Shown in pieces: positions 13,246 through 21,358 of a stretch of 35,262 nucleotides of DNA. The notes under the pieces were generated by a model. That model did no database searches. It saw only the letters and a program-made list of their open reading frames with translations, and was not told the origin of the DNA. Position numbers and translations under genes: made by a program. Numbering within the stretch: the first letter of the stretch is position 1; each line of letters begins with the position of its first letter. The stretch is from a virus. The stretch lies in IMG/VR virus record IMGVR_UViG_3300027901_000015, positions 1 to 35,262 of that record, one strand, 5' to 3'.

Positions 13246-14001
13246 GTGAAAAAATACTATAAATTGACAGACCAAAATATGCAAACTTTTGGGGGTTTTC
13301 AATGGGAAGTTGGAAAGTGGGTTGAAGCTAAGGGCGACTTCAATAAACCGCTATGTTCTAATGGTTGGTTACACTGTTATGAATCACCTTTGTTAGCGGT
13401 GTTACATAATCCTATACACGCTGATATTAAAAATCCACGATTATTTGAGGTTGAAGTAAGGGGCAAGAGTAAATTCGATAAACAACTGAAATGTGGATTT
13501 CGTAAAATGAGACTTACAAAGGAAATACCACTACCTAAAATTACTATAAACCAAATAACGGCCTATGGGATTTTATGTGCTAAAAATAATTACAAAAATG
13601 GCACATGGATTAAATGGGCTAATGATTGGTTAAGTGGAAAGGACAGAAGCAGAGTTGCTGCTTGTGTTGCTGCTGATGCTATTTATGCTGCTTGTGTTGC
13701 TGCTGCTGCTAATGCTGCTACTTATGGTTATGATGTTGCTACTTATGCTGCTAGTGCTGCTGCTTGTGTTGCTGCTGATGCTGCTCATGGTGCTGCTTGT
13801 GCTGCTGATGCTGCTATTTATGCTGCTGATGCTGCTGCTTATGGTTATGATGTTGCTACTTATGCTGCTGATGCTGTTGCTGAGGCTGCTACTTATGCTA
13901 CTTATGCTGCTAATGCTGCTGCTTGTGTTGCTGCTGATGCTGCTCATGCTCATGTTATTAACTTGATTAAAATAGCAGAACAAGCTATAAAAATAATATA
14001 G
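13246..14001 (+). CDS. DUF7666-type protein with long alanine-repeat tail (GTG start)
   Basis: A 251-residue protein. Residues 1-130 match a domain recalled from many phages and prophages: YKLTDQNMQTFGGFQWEVG, GWLHCYESPLLAVLHNPIHAD, RLFEVEVRGK and WANDWLSGKDRS. Its function is unknown. From residue 135 to 240 the chain is mostly Ala with Tyr, Asp and Cys, coded by GCT-rich repeats, including two copies of TYGYDVATYAA or AYGYDVATYAA 39 residues apart. The start is GTG with AAAGGG upstream. The tail is probably helical and variable in length between relatives. Confidence 0.75.
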   Translation: MKKYYKLTDQNMQTFGGFQWEVGKWVEAKGDFNKPLCSNGWLHCYESPLLAVLHNPIHADIKNPRLFEVEVRGKSKFDKQLKCGFRKMRLTKEIPLPKITINQITAYGILCAKNNYKNGTWIKWANDWLSGKDRSRVAACVAADAIYAACVAAAANAATYGYDVATYAASAAACVAADAAHGAACAADAAIYAADAAAYGYDVATYAADAVAEAATYATYAANAAACVAADAAHAHVINLIKIAEQAIKII

Positions 14002-14028
14002 TAAGTTTTGTTAAAGGGGGATTAAGAT

Positions 14029-14121
14029 ATGATTAAATATATTATATATACAATGTGTAGATGGTGTCATGGTGATGGTTGTCCAGCTTGTAATTGGGAA
14101 GGATTTATAGAAGAAATATAA
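14029..14121 (+). CDS. 30-residue DnaJ-like zinc-knuckle peptide
   Basis: A tiny reading frame with a strong AAAGGGGG ribosome site. The middle, CRWCHGDGCPACNWEG, has the spacing of one half of a DnaJ cysteine-rich repeat (CxxCxGxGC..C). It lies between the Ala-repeat gene and the amidoligase locus. Peptides of this type are seen in several phages, but the role is unknown. Confidence 0.5.
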   Translation: MIKYIIYTMCRWCHGDGCPACNWEGFIEEI

Positions 14122-14250
14122 CTATATGGATAGATATTAGGCACGGATGCTTTTTCTTTTTAAGGGTATGATAATAATAGATATGGCAAAATTTATATCT
14201 GATTTAGCTGTTACCTGTTAATGAAAAGCTTTATACATTGAGGTAAATAA

Positions 14251-15345
14251 ATGAGAAGCAACCATATAGATAGTGATTTATTAAAGTGTGATAATTGCAA
14301 TAAACTAAAAGACGGAGATTTTTATGTAGTGTATAATAGGGCTTACCAATCTACAGAAGTTTGTGAAGATTGCCTTGATACTTATTATACTTATTGTGAT
14401 TGCTGTTGTGACTATTACGAAAATAATTATGTAGAATACTATAATGATATATCACGGTATTTGTGTACTGATTGTTTAGATAATAGTTATTTTACCTGTG
14501 AGAGTTGTGGTGCGTTACAGCCTAATTATAATTATGGTGGTAGTTGCTCTAGTTGTGGTTATTCCAGTGAATATTGCGAGTGTAATTATCACTATGATTT
14601 TAAGTTTCATAGCACTAATCATGAAACAAGGTATAATGGTAATATACTATATTATGGTATTGAGTTAGAAGTTGGTTCATTTGAGCATACTGATAGTGTA
14701 TTGAGTGTGATTCGTAAATGGAGTCCTGAGTATGCTATGGTAACAGAGGATTGTAGTATATATGATAATCACGATGTAAGATGTGGTGGTGAAATAGTCA
14801 TGCAACCATGTACGTACAATTGGTATATAGATAATAAACAGCAAATAAAAGATATGTTTAGTAGACTAAAAGACGCTGGCTATAGAAGTTATAAAACTGG
14901 AAGTTGTGGAATTCATATACATATGTGCAAAGACGCTTTTAGTACAAACCATCTGTATAAATTTATTAAAATGATTTATGAACACAGAGAATTTACAGAG
15001 TTTGTGAGCCAGCGTAATGGTCGTGGGATGAATTGGTGCAAACTAAGTAATGAAAATAATGAAGATTCATATAAATATAAAGCTGAAAATAAGAGTAGCA
15101 ATGATAAATGCTCTGCTGTAAATTTGATACACAATAAAACTTTAGAAGTTAGGATATTTAGAGGGACATTAAAATTTAGTAGTTTCTATAAGAATATACA
15201 ATACTTACATTCATTATTTGAATTTACCAAAGAAGTAAAGAAAACGGATTTGGCTCTTGATAATTACTTGAAATTTATATCGTTAAATAAAGATAGATTT
15301 GAATATTTATATAATTGGTTGAAAGAAAAGGGTAGGATACAATGA
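14251..15345 (+). CDS. Amidoligase-like protein 1 with N-terminal zinc fingers
   Basis: A 364-residue protein. Residues 13-112 carry many CxxC pairs (CDNC, CEDC, CDCC, CTDC, CESC, CSSC), enough for several zinc ions. The C-terminal half fits the Amidoligase_2 family, distant relatives of glutamine synthetase/gamma-glutamylcysteine ligase that join an amine to a carboxylate with ATP: YYGIELEVG (135-142) with metal-binding Glu, GGEIVMQP (179-186), CGIHIHM (219-225) and a late EVRIFRGT. AGGT precedes the ATG. It is the first of two paralogues, followed by a class II amidotransferase. The substrate is unknown; the zinc region may dock a protein or nucleic acid. Confidence 0.75.
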   Translation: MRSNHIDSDLLKCDNCNKLKDGDFYVVYNRAYQSTEVCEDCLDTYYTYCDCCCDYYENNYVEYYNDISRYLCTDCLDNSYFTCESCGALQPNYNYGGSCSSCGYSSEYCECNYHYDFKFHSTNHETRYNGNILYYGIELEVGSFEHTDSVLSVIRKWSPEYAMVTEDCSIYDNHDVRCGGEIVMQPCTYNWYIDNKQQIKDMFSRLKDAGYRSYKTGSCGIHIHMCKDAFSTNHLYKFIKMIYEHREFTEFVSQRNGRGMNWCKLSNENNEDSYKYKAENKSSNDKCSAVNLIHNKTLEVRIFRGTLKFSSFYKNIQYLHSLFEFTKEVKKTDLALDNYLKFISLNKDRFEYLYNWLKEKGRIQ

Positions 15346-15554
15346 TATTTATAGATGTAGATAGAATGGTTGATTCTTCTATTCATATTAACGATTTAAG
15401 AAGATATTTATGTGATGATAATGTAGGCTATGTACAAATGACAGCACGTATGTTACATACTTTTTATGGGTTGCCATACAGTAAAAAGTGTGAAAAAGAT
15501 TATAAAAACTACGATTGGTTTGAGAGGGTAAAGAAATTTCTTGAGGTACTTTAA
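15342..15554 (+). CDS. Hypothetical 70-residue protein between the two amidoligases
   Basis: It overlaps both neighbours by ATGA-type junctions (15342-15345 and 15554), so it is translated with them. It has an acidic, helical sequence with LRRYLCDDNVGYVQMTARMLHTFYGL and no obvious catalytic motif. Its fixed place inside the amidoligase locus suggests a shared process, perhaps as a small partner or substrate. No family recognised. Confidence 0.65.
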   Translation: MIFIDVDRMVDSSIHINDLRRYLCDDNVGYVQMTARMLHTFYGLPYSKKCEKDYKNYDWFERVKKFLEVL

Positions 15555-16786
15555 TGATAGTATTAGAATATACTAATTGTGTAATATGCAATACTAATAT
15601 AAATTTATCTAGCGCATGGTCACATTATATAGTTAATACTACATACATTAGAGATGAAGAATTACATGAGAGTTTCAAGGGGTATAAAGAGAATGAAAGT
15701 AATCATGCACTGGGATATGTTTGTGTACCTTGTTATAATGAGTTAATGAGGCCATTACTATCTGATAGAGAACGTTATTCATTACAATCTATGTTGGGAT
15801 ATTTTAACTGTCAGCGGTGTCAAGGAGAAGTTAGTATTCATTGTATGCGACAAGATGATAATGAAATTGTATGTATTGACTGCTTCTCTATCAATCATTG
15901 GTCATGTTATCATTGTAATGAATGGTTTAATAGTGATATAGAATATTATGAAGGCGATACAATCGGAGCACAATTTTGTGAAGATTGTTGGTCAGAAAGA
16001 CAACGTAGAGACTTCATAAAACCGTATGATTATATACCTAATAATCACAACTTCTATAAAGAAGATAATGAATATAGAAATTTGCTATACTTTGGGATTG
16101 AATTAGAAATTGAAGCTAATGATAATGATAAATATTTATTTGCTGCTCAATTACCAGATTTTGTATACGCTAAATCCGATGGAAGTTTATATAATGGGTT
16201 TGAAATTGTATCACATCCTACCAGCTATAGATGGTTAATGAAAAATAAAGAAAAATGGAATGAATTATTATGTTGTAGAAAACGAGGTTACCGCAGTTTT
16301 AATACGGATACTTGTGGTATGCACGTACATATGAGTAAAAATGCATTCGGAAATCATCACTTATATAAATTTATGAAGTTATTTTATAATAATCCTCAAT
16401 TAATATATAAAGTTAGTCAGAGAAAAACGAAAAAAAATTTGGATAGGTGGGCACAGTTAAAGCCTACTGTACCATTAAAAAAGGTAGCAAAATATAAAAG
16501 TATGTATAACCACGATAATAGATATACAGCTATTAGTTTATATAATCATCCTACAATTGAAGTTAGAGTATTTAGAGGTACATTACATCCACCATCATTT
16601 TGGAAAAACATAGAGTTTTGTAAGTGTGTTTATGAATTTTCATATAACAATAATGAGAAATATATGACTGAGCTCAATTTCAGAAAATATGTTAAGATAA
16701 ATAAATCAGAATTTCCTAATTTGTATTCATTTTTATATAGTAGTGAAAGTAAGATTGAGACTGAGAAATTAATGATTGATTGTTAA
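15554..16786 (+). CDS. Amidoligase-like protein 2 with N-terminal zinc fingers
   Basis: A 410-residue paralogue of the upstream protein. Cysteine pairs at 57/60, 86/89, 107/110, 118/121 and 142/145 form the N-terminal zinc part. The ligase half repeats the landmarks: LLYFGIELEIE (178-187), KSDGS (207-211), GFEIVSHP (215-222), GYRSFNTDTCGMHVHM (245-260) and TIEVRVFRGTLHPPSF further on. Conservation of Glu and His at equivalent places suggests both copies are active. The two proteins differ widely outside these motifs, so the duplication is old and each may have its own substrate. Confidence 0.75.
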   Translation: MIVLEYTNCVICNTNINLSSAWSHYIVNTTYIRDEELHESFKGYKENESNHALGYVCVPCYNELMRPLLSDRERYSLQSMLGYFNCQRCQGEVSIHCMRQDDNEIVCIDCFSINHWSCYHCNEWFNSDIEYYEGDTIGAQFCEDCWSERQRRDFIKPYDYIPNNHNFYKEDNEYRNLLYFGIELEIEANDNDKYLFAAQLPDFVYAKSDGSLYNGFEIVSHPTSYRWLMKNKEKWNELLCCRKRGYRSFNTDTCGMHVHMSKNAFGNHHLYKFMKLFYNNPQLIYKVSQRKTKKNLDRWAQLKPTVPLKKVAKYKSMYNHDNRYTAISLYNHPTIEVRVFRGTLHPPSFWKNIEFCKCVYEFSYNNNEKYMTELNFRKYVKINKSEFPNLYSFLYSSESKIETEKLMIDC

Positions 16787-16804
16787 TGAAAGGGTAAATA
16801 ATTA

Positions 16805-17962
16805 ATGTGTATTATAGTTGTAAAACCAGCTAAAGCTATTATCACAAGAAAAACATTAAAAACTTGTTATGATTCCAATTCAGATGGTGCAGGTATGATG
16901 TTTGCAACTGGTGGAAAGCTGTTTGTAGATAAAGGATATTTTAGCTTCCGTAGATTTTACAAACAATTTAGAGAACATGAAAGAGCATATCCTGATAGTA
17001 ACTTTGTATTACATTTTAGAATAGCAACAAGTGGTGGTATAAGACCTGATACTTGCCACCCATTTTATGTTCACAAAAATTTAGCCTTTGCTCATAACGG
17101 AATATTATCTAGATTAGGTACTAAAGATAAATCAGACACTATGGTATTTAATGAGACTATTTTACAACTATTGCCACCTAACTTTTTAGATATGGACAAG
17201 GCAAAAAATGCTATCGAAGATTATATAACTACATCATTGTCTAAAGTCGTTTTTATGGATAACGCAGGAAAATTAACCATAATGAATGAGAAAAACGGAC
17301 ATTGGGATAATGAATGTTGGTTTTCTAATTACGGTTATTATAATTACACAAGAAGTGGACGTTATGATTATATCTTAAACGGACAAGATTGGTATGATAC
17401 ACACATTAATTATGCTGATATTTCTGCACATACTTTCAAAAAATGTATTGTATGTTCTTGTCAATCTCATAGAGATACTGTTATATGGAAATCGAATATT
17501 AAAGTATATAGTGAAATTAAATCTGGATGGGTGTGTAATTTTTGTCTAGATTATTATGTTAATTCAAAGTATAATTGTGCAGGTTGTGGTGAAAGCTTTA
17601 ATAGAACCATGTTAACAAGAAATATATATGGTGAATATATATGCGATGATTGTCTTTTGATAAATGGACAACATATAGACACTAACAACGCCACCGATTT
17701 CAAATGTTGTATTTGTAAAAGTGAGGATATATACTATAGGGATGAAGATAATTGGTGTTATTGTAAAAAATGTGGTAATGAATCAGGATTATTCGGTGAT
17801 TTACTAAAATATGAGTGCAATACAACAGAAGAAGAAGAACAAACTTCTGTAACAGGTATTTGCATAGTTTGTTCGGCAGATGTAACAAGTTATTATACAG
17901 ATAATTGGAGATGCCCTAATTGTGGTACATATTTAGATATTAACAGTTATGAATCGATATGA
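16805..17962 (+). CDS. Class II glutamine amidotransferase with C-terminal zinc ribbons
   Basis: A 385-residue protein. The N-terminal 200 residues are an Ntn-type glutaminase: Cys2 directly after Met (MCIIVVKP) as nucleophile, HFRIATSGG (70-78), AHNGIL (96-101) and KSDTMVF (109-115), the expected order for releasing ammonia from glutamine. Residues 215-385 hold at least four CxxC pairs in zinc-ribbon form (CIVCSC, CNFC, CAGC, CDDC, CCIC, CKKCG, CIVC, CPNCG). It follows the amidoligases with AAAGGG before its ATG; ammonia from it could feed an amide-forming ligase. The zinc ribbons parallel those on the ligases and may bring the three proteins to one target. Confidence 0.82.
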   Translation: MCIIVVKPAKAIITRKTLKTCYDSNSDGAGMMFATGGKLFVDKGYFSFRRFYKQFREHERAYPDSNFVLHFRIATSGGIRPDTCHPFYVHKNLAFAHNGILSRLGTKDKSDTMVFNETILQLLPPNFLDMDKAKNAIEDYITTSLSKVVFMDNAGKLTIMNEKNGHWDNECWFSNYGYYNYTRSGRYDYILNGQDWYDTHINYADISAHTFKKCIVCSCQSHRDTVIWKSNIKVYSEIKSGWVCNFCLDYYVNSKYNCAGCGESFNRTMLTRNIYGEYICDDCLLINGQHIDTNNATDFKCCICKSEDIYYRDEDNWCYCKKCGNESGLFGDLLKYECNTTEEEEQTSVTGICIVCSADVTSYYTDNWRCPNCGTYLDINSYESI

Positions 17963-17978
17963 AAGGTATTAAATAATT

Positions 17979-18386
17979 ATGAATAAAAAATATGTTTTAG
18001 GGTTTATTAATTATTTATGTGAAAAAAATAATGTTCATAAATGGTATGAAGTTAAAGAATTAAAAGAATTAATGGTAAAAACTTACTTAGGTACAGAAGG
18101 TATTGTTTTCGGTAAAGATGTTTGGGAATCAAAAGTTAATTATTGTTTTATGATTGACAAATCTCTTGATATTATAAAATTACCCCTCAGTACAATTATA
18201 GAAGATAAAAATATAATAAAAGACTATATACAAGTTTTACATAATATGTATGATATGTATATAACACATTTATTAGGAAAGTTAGGAAAGGTAACACCAG
18301 TTGTTAAGACAACACCTGTAACTCCCCTTGTTGATGATTTTATCTATAGCTCATTATTTGGTGCAGCATGGCATAGGAGTGCTTAA
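17979..18386 (+). CDS. Hypothetical protein with C-terminal copy of a nuclease segment
   Basis: A 135-residue protein. The first 105 residues are basic/helical and unrecognised. The last 18 (VDDFIYSSLFGAAWHRSA) repeat a part of the next gene's nuclease (VDDYIYSSLFGTAWHKF). The DNA copies, 18330-18375 and 18589-18634, differ at 4 of 46 bases. This points to a recent duplication that replaced or extended the end of this gene. AAAGG precedes the ATG. It may be a genuine protein with an odd tail or a decaying chimera. Confidence 0.6.
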   Translation: MNKKYVLGFINYLCEKNNVHKWYEVKELKELMVKTYLGTEGIVFGKDVWESKVNYCFMIDKSLDIIKLPLSTIIEDKNIIKDYIQVLHNMYDMYITHLLGKLGKVTPVVKTTPVTPLVDDFIYSSLFGAAWHRSA

Positions 18387-18426
18387 CCAGAGCTATTAAT
18401 TCATACAATTACATATAGAGACAATA

Positions 18427-19275
18427 ATGATTTTAACAAATAGATACAAATATCCAGAAGCAGTAGTTAAAGCAGTACAAAATGAAATGTATAAACCTAA
18501 CTATGATATATGGAGAGTAACAGAAATAATAGATTCTCCACTAGTAAAAAAGCTATTAATTAAATATTGGGATGATATAGAAATAGACGTTGATGACTAT
18601 ATCTATAGCTCGTTATTTGGTACAGCATGGCATAAATTTCTAAGTGCTTGGGAAGTAGACGCTATGGTTGAACGTAGATGGAGTGTACGATATTGTAACA
18701 CTACATTATCAGGTCAATCCGATATTTATAAGCAATCAATAGCTACGGTAGAAGATAATAAAGTTGTTGGGGCATTTTCCTTCGTATTTGGGCAACCACA
18801 TTGGGACGAACAACTTAATATATATGCTACACTAATAGAAGATTGTGGTTTTCCTGTTAGGAAGTTATATATTAATGCTTTTATTAGAGATTGGTCAAGA
18901 TATGAGGCAGCTAAATATAATCGTAAAGATGGTTATCCAGACCGTAAATTTTATAAGAAAAAAGTACCACTATGGAATAGGGATAAACGTGAAGTATTTA
19001 TTAATAGTAGGTTAAGATTACATCTTGATACAAATGAAAGCTATGAATGTACTCCCGATGAAAGGTGGCAAAAGAAAACTACCTATGCTGTTATGAAAAT
19101 AGGACAGAAAAAAGCTAAAAGAGTATTAGATACCATAGATGAAGCTAAAAAGTGGGTTGATAATCAAACTAAAGATAAAAATAAATTATCAATAGTTGAA
19201 AGACCTGGTGAATGTACTAGGTGTAAATCTTATTGTCCAGTAAGAAGTGTATGTACAATAAAAGGATATAATTAG
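18427..19275 (+). CDS. PD-(D/E)XK nuclease (RecB/Cas4-like exonuclease)
   Basis: A 282-residue phage nuclease expected to resect DNA ends for recombination. It has the N-terminal LTNRYKYPEAVVKAV typical of this phage family, a GTAWHKFL helix with His69, LSGQSDIY (95-101) supplying Asp99, VEDNK (108-112) as the (D/E)xK core, and DEQLNIYA (127-134) as the following Q-motif helix. The C-terminal CTRCKSYCPVRSVC (four cysteines) resembles the iron-sulfur or zinc end of Cas4/AddB-type nucleases. It lies just upstream of the annealing protein, the classic phage recombination pairing. The ribosome site is weak. Confidence 0.82.
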   Translation: MILTNRYKYPEAVVKAVQNEMYKPNYDIWRVTEIIDSPLVKKLLIKYWDDIEIDVDDYIYSSLFGTAWHKFLSAWEVDAMVERRWSVRYCNTTLSGQSDIYKQSIATVEDNKVVGAFSFVFGQPHWDEQLNIYATLIEDCGFPVRKLYINAFIRDWSRYEAAKYNRKDGYPDRKFYKKKVPLWNRDKREVFINSRLRLHLDTNESYECTPDERWQKKTTYAVMKIGQKKAKRVLDTIDEAKKWVDNQTKDKNKLSIVERPGECTRCKSYCPVRSVCTIKGYN

Positions 19276-19286
19276 GAGCTTAATAA

Positions 19287-19559
19287 ATGACATTAATAAC
19301 TAAATGTATAGGCTGTAGTAATACTATTTCAGTAACATTAAAAGGTGAGTATGACAGAAAACATCCATTTTGGTGTAAAGATTGCTCTACAAGCTCTATT
19401 GCACAAACAATAACTAATGTTAATTTATTAACAGAAGGTTTAGCACAAACAGCAACTACACCAAATACTATGGGGTTTAGAAGTAGTAATAATGTAATGT
19501 CGTCAGAAGTTAGGAAGTATCATGAATTAAAAGCATTAGTTAAGGAATTAAATAAATGA
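19287..19559 (+). CDS. Small zinc-finger protein
   Basis: A 90-residue protein with Cys7-x2-Cys10 and Cys30-x2-Cys33 (CIGC, CKDC), a Thr/Asn-rich linker and a C-terminal helix (SSEVRKYHELKALVKELNK). AGGAG lies before the ATG and the TGA overlaps the next ATG. It sits between nuclease and annealing protein, so a recombination accessory role is possible. Confidence 0.65.
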   Translation: MTLITKCIGCSNTISVTLKGEYDRKHPFWCKDCSTSSIAQTITNVNLLTEGLAQTATTPNTMGFRSSNNVMSSEVRKYHELKALVKELNK

Positions 19560-19759
19560 AAAGAGATAGGCAAGCAAGGCAAATAGGTTTAACTTCTGCT
19601 AAAAAGGTAAAAAGACCTAGCAGTAAGTATTATCGTGGCGGTACAGATGGCAATAAGGGTAAGAAAAAGAAAAGTTGGTATGAGTGGGTTTGTAATAAAT
19701 GCCTTAAAAGATATAAAATTGAGCTTAAAAGTAATTGTAAATGTAATTGTATAAATTAA
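19556..19759 (+). CDS. Basic zinc-finger protein
   Basis: A 67-residue, very Lys/Arg-rich protein ending in a cysteine group: CNKCLKRYKIELKSNCKC, with another Cys two residues later. It probably binds nucleic acid by charge and zinc. It is coupled to the upstream gene (ATGA). Confidence 0.6.
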   Translation: MKRDRQARQIGLTSAKKVKRPSSKYYRGGTDGNKGKKKKSWYEWVCNKCLKRYKIELKSNCKCNCIN

Positions 19760-19778
19760 ATAATTGAAAGGATAAAAT

Positions 19779-20480
19779 ATGCCAGCAAAGAAAAGTATAA
19801 AACCAGAAAATAACAACTTAGAATTGTGGAATCAGGTATGTGAAACTAACCCTGCTATAACTAAGCGTGTTAATACTCGTGGGGGATTTACTAGTATTGA
19901 TGCTCAATCTCAAGTTAAAAAAGCAACTGAGCTATGGGGTAAGTATGGTCACAAATGGGGTCTAAAGGATTTAGCGTTTGAAAATATTTGTGATGCTAGT
20001 ACAACAATAGGTGTATCATTAGTTGCTACATTCTGGTATCCGCTTAATGACGGTAGTGGTACTGCTCAATTTCCTGTTGCTACTGATATTAAATATAAAG
20101 CAGGTGATGATTGCTTTAAGAAACTAACTACTGATGCTTTAACTAAAGCATTATCACGACTTGGCTTTAACTCAGATGTATTTGAAGGTAGGTTTGATGA
20201 TAATAAATACGTAGCAGAAATGGAAGCTAAATATAAAAAGGAAACTGTGCCAGATATTAAGACCTACACTCCAGATGAAACTGCCAAGAAATTAATGGTT
20301 AAAATAGCAGCTAAATATAAAGAGTTGGATGGTATTTATTTCCAAGATAATGAAATAGATATGGATAAGCTTGCTGCTGCTATATTCAATAAGTATGGTA
20401 AGTATCCATCTAAAGCAAGTGCTGTGGATACTATAACAAAAACTATCGATGTTAAAGATGTTAGTGTTAAGAAGGGATAA
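19779..20480 (+). CDS. Single-strand annealing protein (Rad52/Sak3-like)
   Basis: A 233-residue protein expected to bind single-stranded DNA and pair complementary strands during phage recombination. The core fits the Rad52-like phage annealases: TRGGFTSIDAQSQVKKATELWGKYG (two parts of the conserved helix), a beta region with VATFWYPLNDG, and FKKLTTDALTKALSRLGF, the region equivalent to the Rad52 helix that follows the sheet, then DVFEGRFDDNKYV. The C-terminal 60 residues are charged and would contact SSB or the nuclease. AAAGGA precedes the ATG. Its neighbours are a PD-(D/E)XK nuclease and SSB. Confidence 0.72.
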   Translation: MPAKKSIKPENNNLELWNQVCETNPAITKRVNTRGGFTSIDAQSQVKKATELWGKYGHKWGLKDLAFENICDASTTIGVSLVATFWYPLNDGSGTAQFPVATDIKYKAGDDCFKKLTTDALTKALSRLGFNSDVFEGRFDDNKYVAEMEAKYKKETVPDIKTYTPDETAKKLMVKIAAKYKELDGIYFQDNEIDMDKLAAAIFNKYGKYPSKASAVDTITKTIDVKDVSVKKG

Positions 20481-20559
20481 TAGAAGGATATAATAAACAA
20501 AACAGTGTATTATTACAAAGTATAGATATTCAAAGTAAATATATTTGAAAGGAAATAAC

Positions 20560-20874
20560 ATGGAGCAATTCAAAAAGCGTGAATATTATGAAATGGATTA
20601 TTGGGATTTAGATGAACTAATAGAAACGCATCTTGGTTTTAATCCTGGATGTTGTGATTGTTGGGAAACAGGTAATGATACCTGGAAAGTATTACATATT
20701 TCTAAGAACGTGGATATATATGAAACAGAAGAATTAAAATTATTGTTAGAAGATGGAGAACAATATGGTTATAAAATACGAAACTCATATAATGCTCCAT
20801 ATTTAGCAATGGTTGAATTATGTAGAAGGGATATTATTCCAGAAGGCAATTACTTAATAACAATTTGTTGGTAA
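20560..20874 (+). CDS. Hypothetical acidic 104-residue protein
   Basis: Start set at the ATG at 20560, which has AAAGGA six bases upstream; the frame is open to a TTG at 20545. An acidic protein with MDYWDLDELIETHLG and GCCDCWETGNDTW near the N-terminus (three close cysteines). It lies between the annealing protein and SSB. No family recognised. Confidence 0.65.
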   Translation: MEQFKKREYYEMDYWDLDELIETHLGFNPGCCDCWETGNDTWKVLHISKNVDIYETEELKLLLEDGEQYGYKIRNSYNAPYLAMVELCRRDIIPEGNYLITICW

Positions 20875-20933
20875 ATTGTCAAGGAAATTAATTGTAAACT
20901 AAAAATTATAATATATTTTTGAGGAGAGTTAAG

Positions 20934-21290
20934 GTGGCGAGTTATAATAAATGTGTATTAATGGGTAATTTAACAAAAGACCCTGAGCTACATCACACTG
21001 AGAGTGATACAGCTATTTGTAACTTTGATATAGCTGTTAATAATCCAACACGTGAAGATGAAGTATTATTTATAAGATGTGTAGCTTTTGGTAAGTTAGC
21101 GGATGTAGCTAATAAATATCTATCCAAAGGTAGTGGTGTATTAGTAGATGGTAGATTGGTACTTGAAAGCTGGACTAGTACAGAAGGTGATAAGCGGTCT
21201 CAAATTAAGCTCTATGTATCTACACTACAGTTTGTTGGTAGTAAAGTTACATCAAGTAATAATGAAGAAGTGGAATCAGTTGATATATAA
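20934..21290 (+). CDS. ssb: Single-stranded DNA-binding protein (GTG start)
   Basis: A 118-residue OB-fold protein that coats single-stranded DNA at the fork. After the start it reads NKCVLMGNLTKDPEL, the bacterial SSB signature (N-x-V-x-L-GNL-x-DPE), then ICNFDIAVNN, FIRCVAFGKLADVANKYLSKGSGVLVDGRL and SWTSTEGDKRSQIKLYV. The start is GTG at 20934 because GAGGAG lies seven bases before it; a TTG in frame at 20919 is less likely. The acidic tail (NNEEVESVDI) is short and lacks the usual DDDIPF, so partner binding may differ. Confidence 0.93.
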   Translation: MASYNKCVLMGNLTKDPELHHTESDTAICNFDIAVNNPTREDEVLFIRCVAFGKLADVANKYLSKGSGVLVDGRLVLESWTSTEGDKRSQIKLYVSTLQFVGSKVTSSNNEEVESVDI

Positions 21291-21312
21291 TTATACCCTT
21301 TCATAAAGGCTT

Positions 21313-21336
21313 AGGGCTGTGCCTATAAACAGCCCT
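21313..21336 (+). terminator. Probable intrinsic terminator after ssb
   Basis: AGGGCTGT and ACAGCCCT pair perfectly (eight pairs) around GCCTATAA, followed by ATTTATTAT. It lies 22 bases after the ssb stop and 22 before the next ATG. The T-rich tail is interrupted, so termination may be partial. Confidence 0.6.
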
Positions 21337-21358
21337 ATTTATTATAAAGGAGATTAAT

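Noticed and set aside
13650-13955. Short regular repeats as a possible CRISPR array
   Set aside because: The repeats are in-frame codon repeats of a protein tail without unique spacers of even length.
13634-13983. Long Leu-rich plus-strand frame and Ser-rich minus-strand frame
   Set aside because: Both are by-products of the GCT repeat in the Ala-rich gene; their composition is nearly one or two residues and neither has a ribosome site.
14161-14221. Seventeen-codon frame beginning ATGATAATAATAGATATGG
   Set aside because: AAGGG lies just before it, but the product is too short and featureless to support as a gene.
20875-20912. Promoter before ssb (TTGTCA ... TATAAT)
   Set aside because: The spacer is 25 bases; no -35 element lies at 16-18 bases from the TATAAT.
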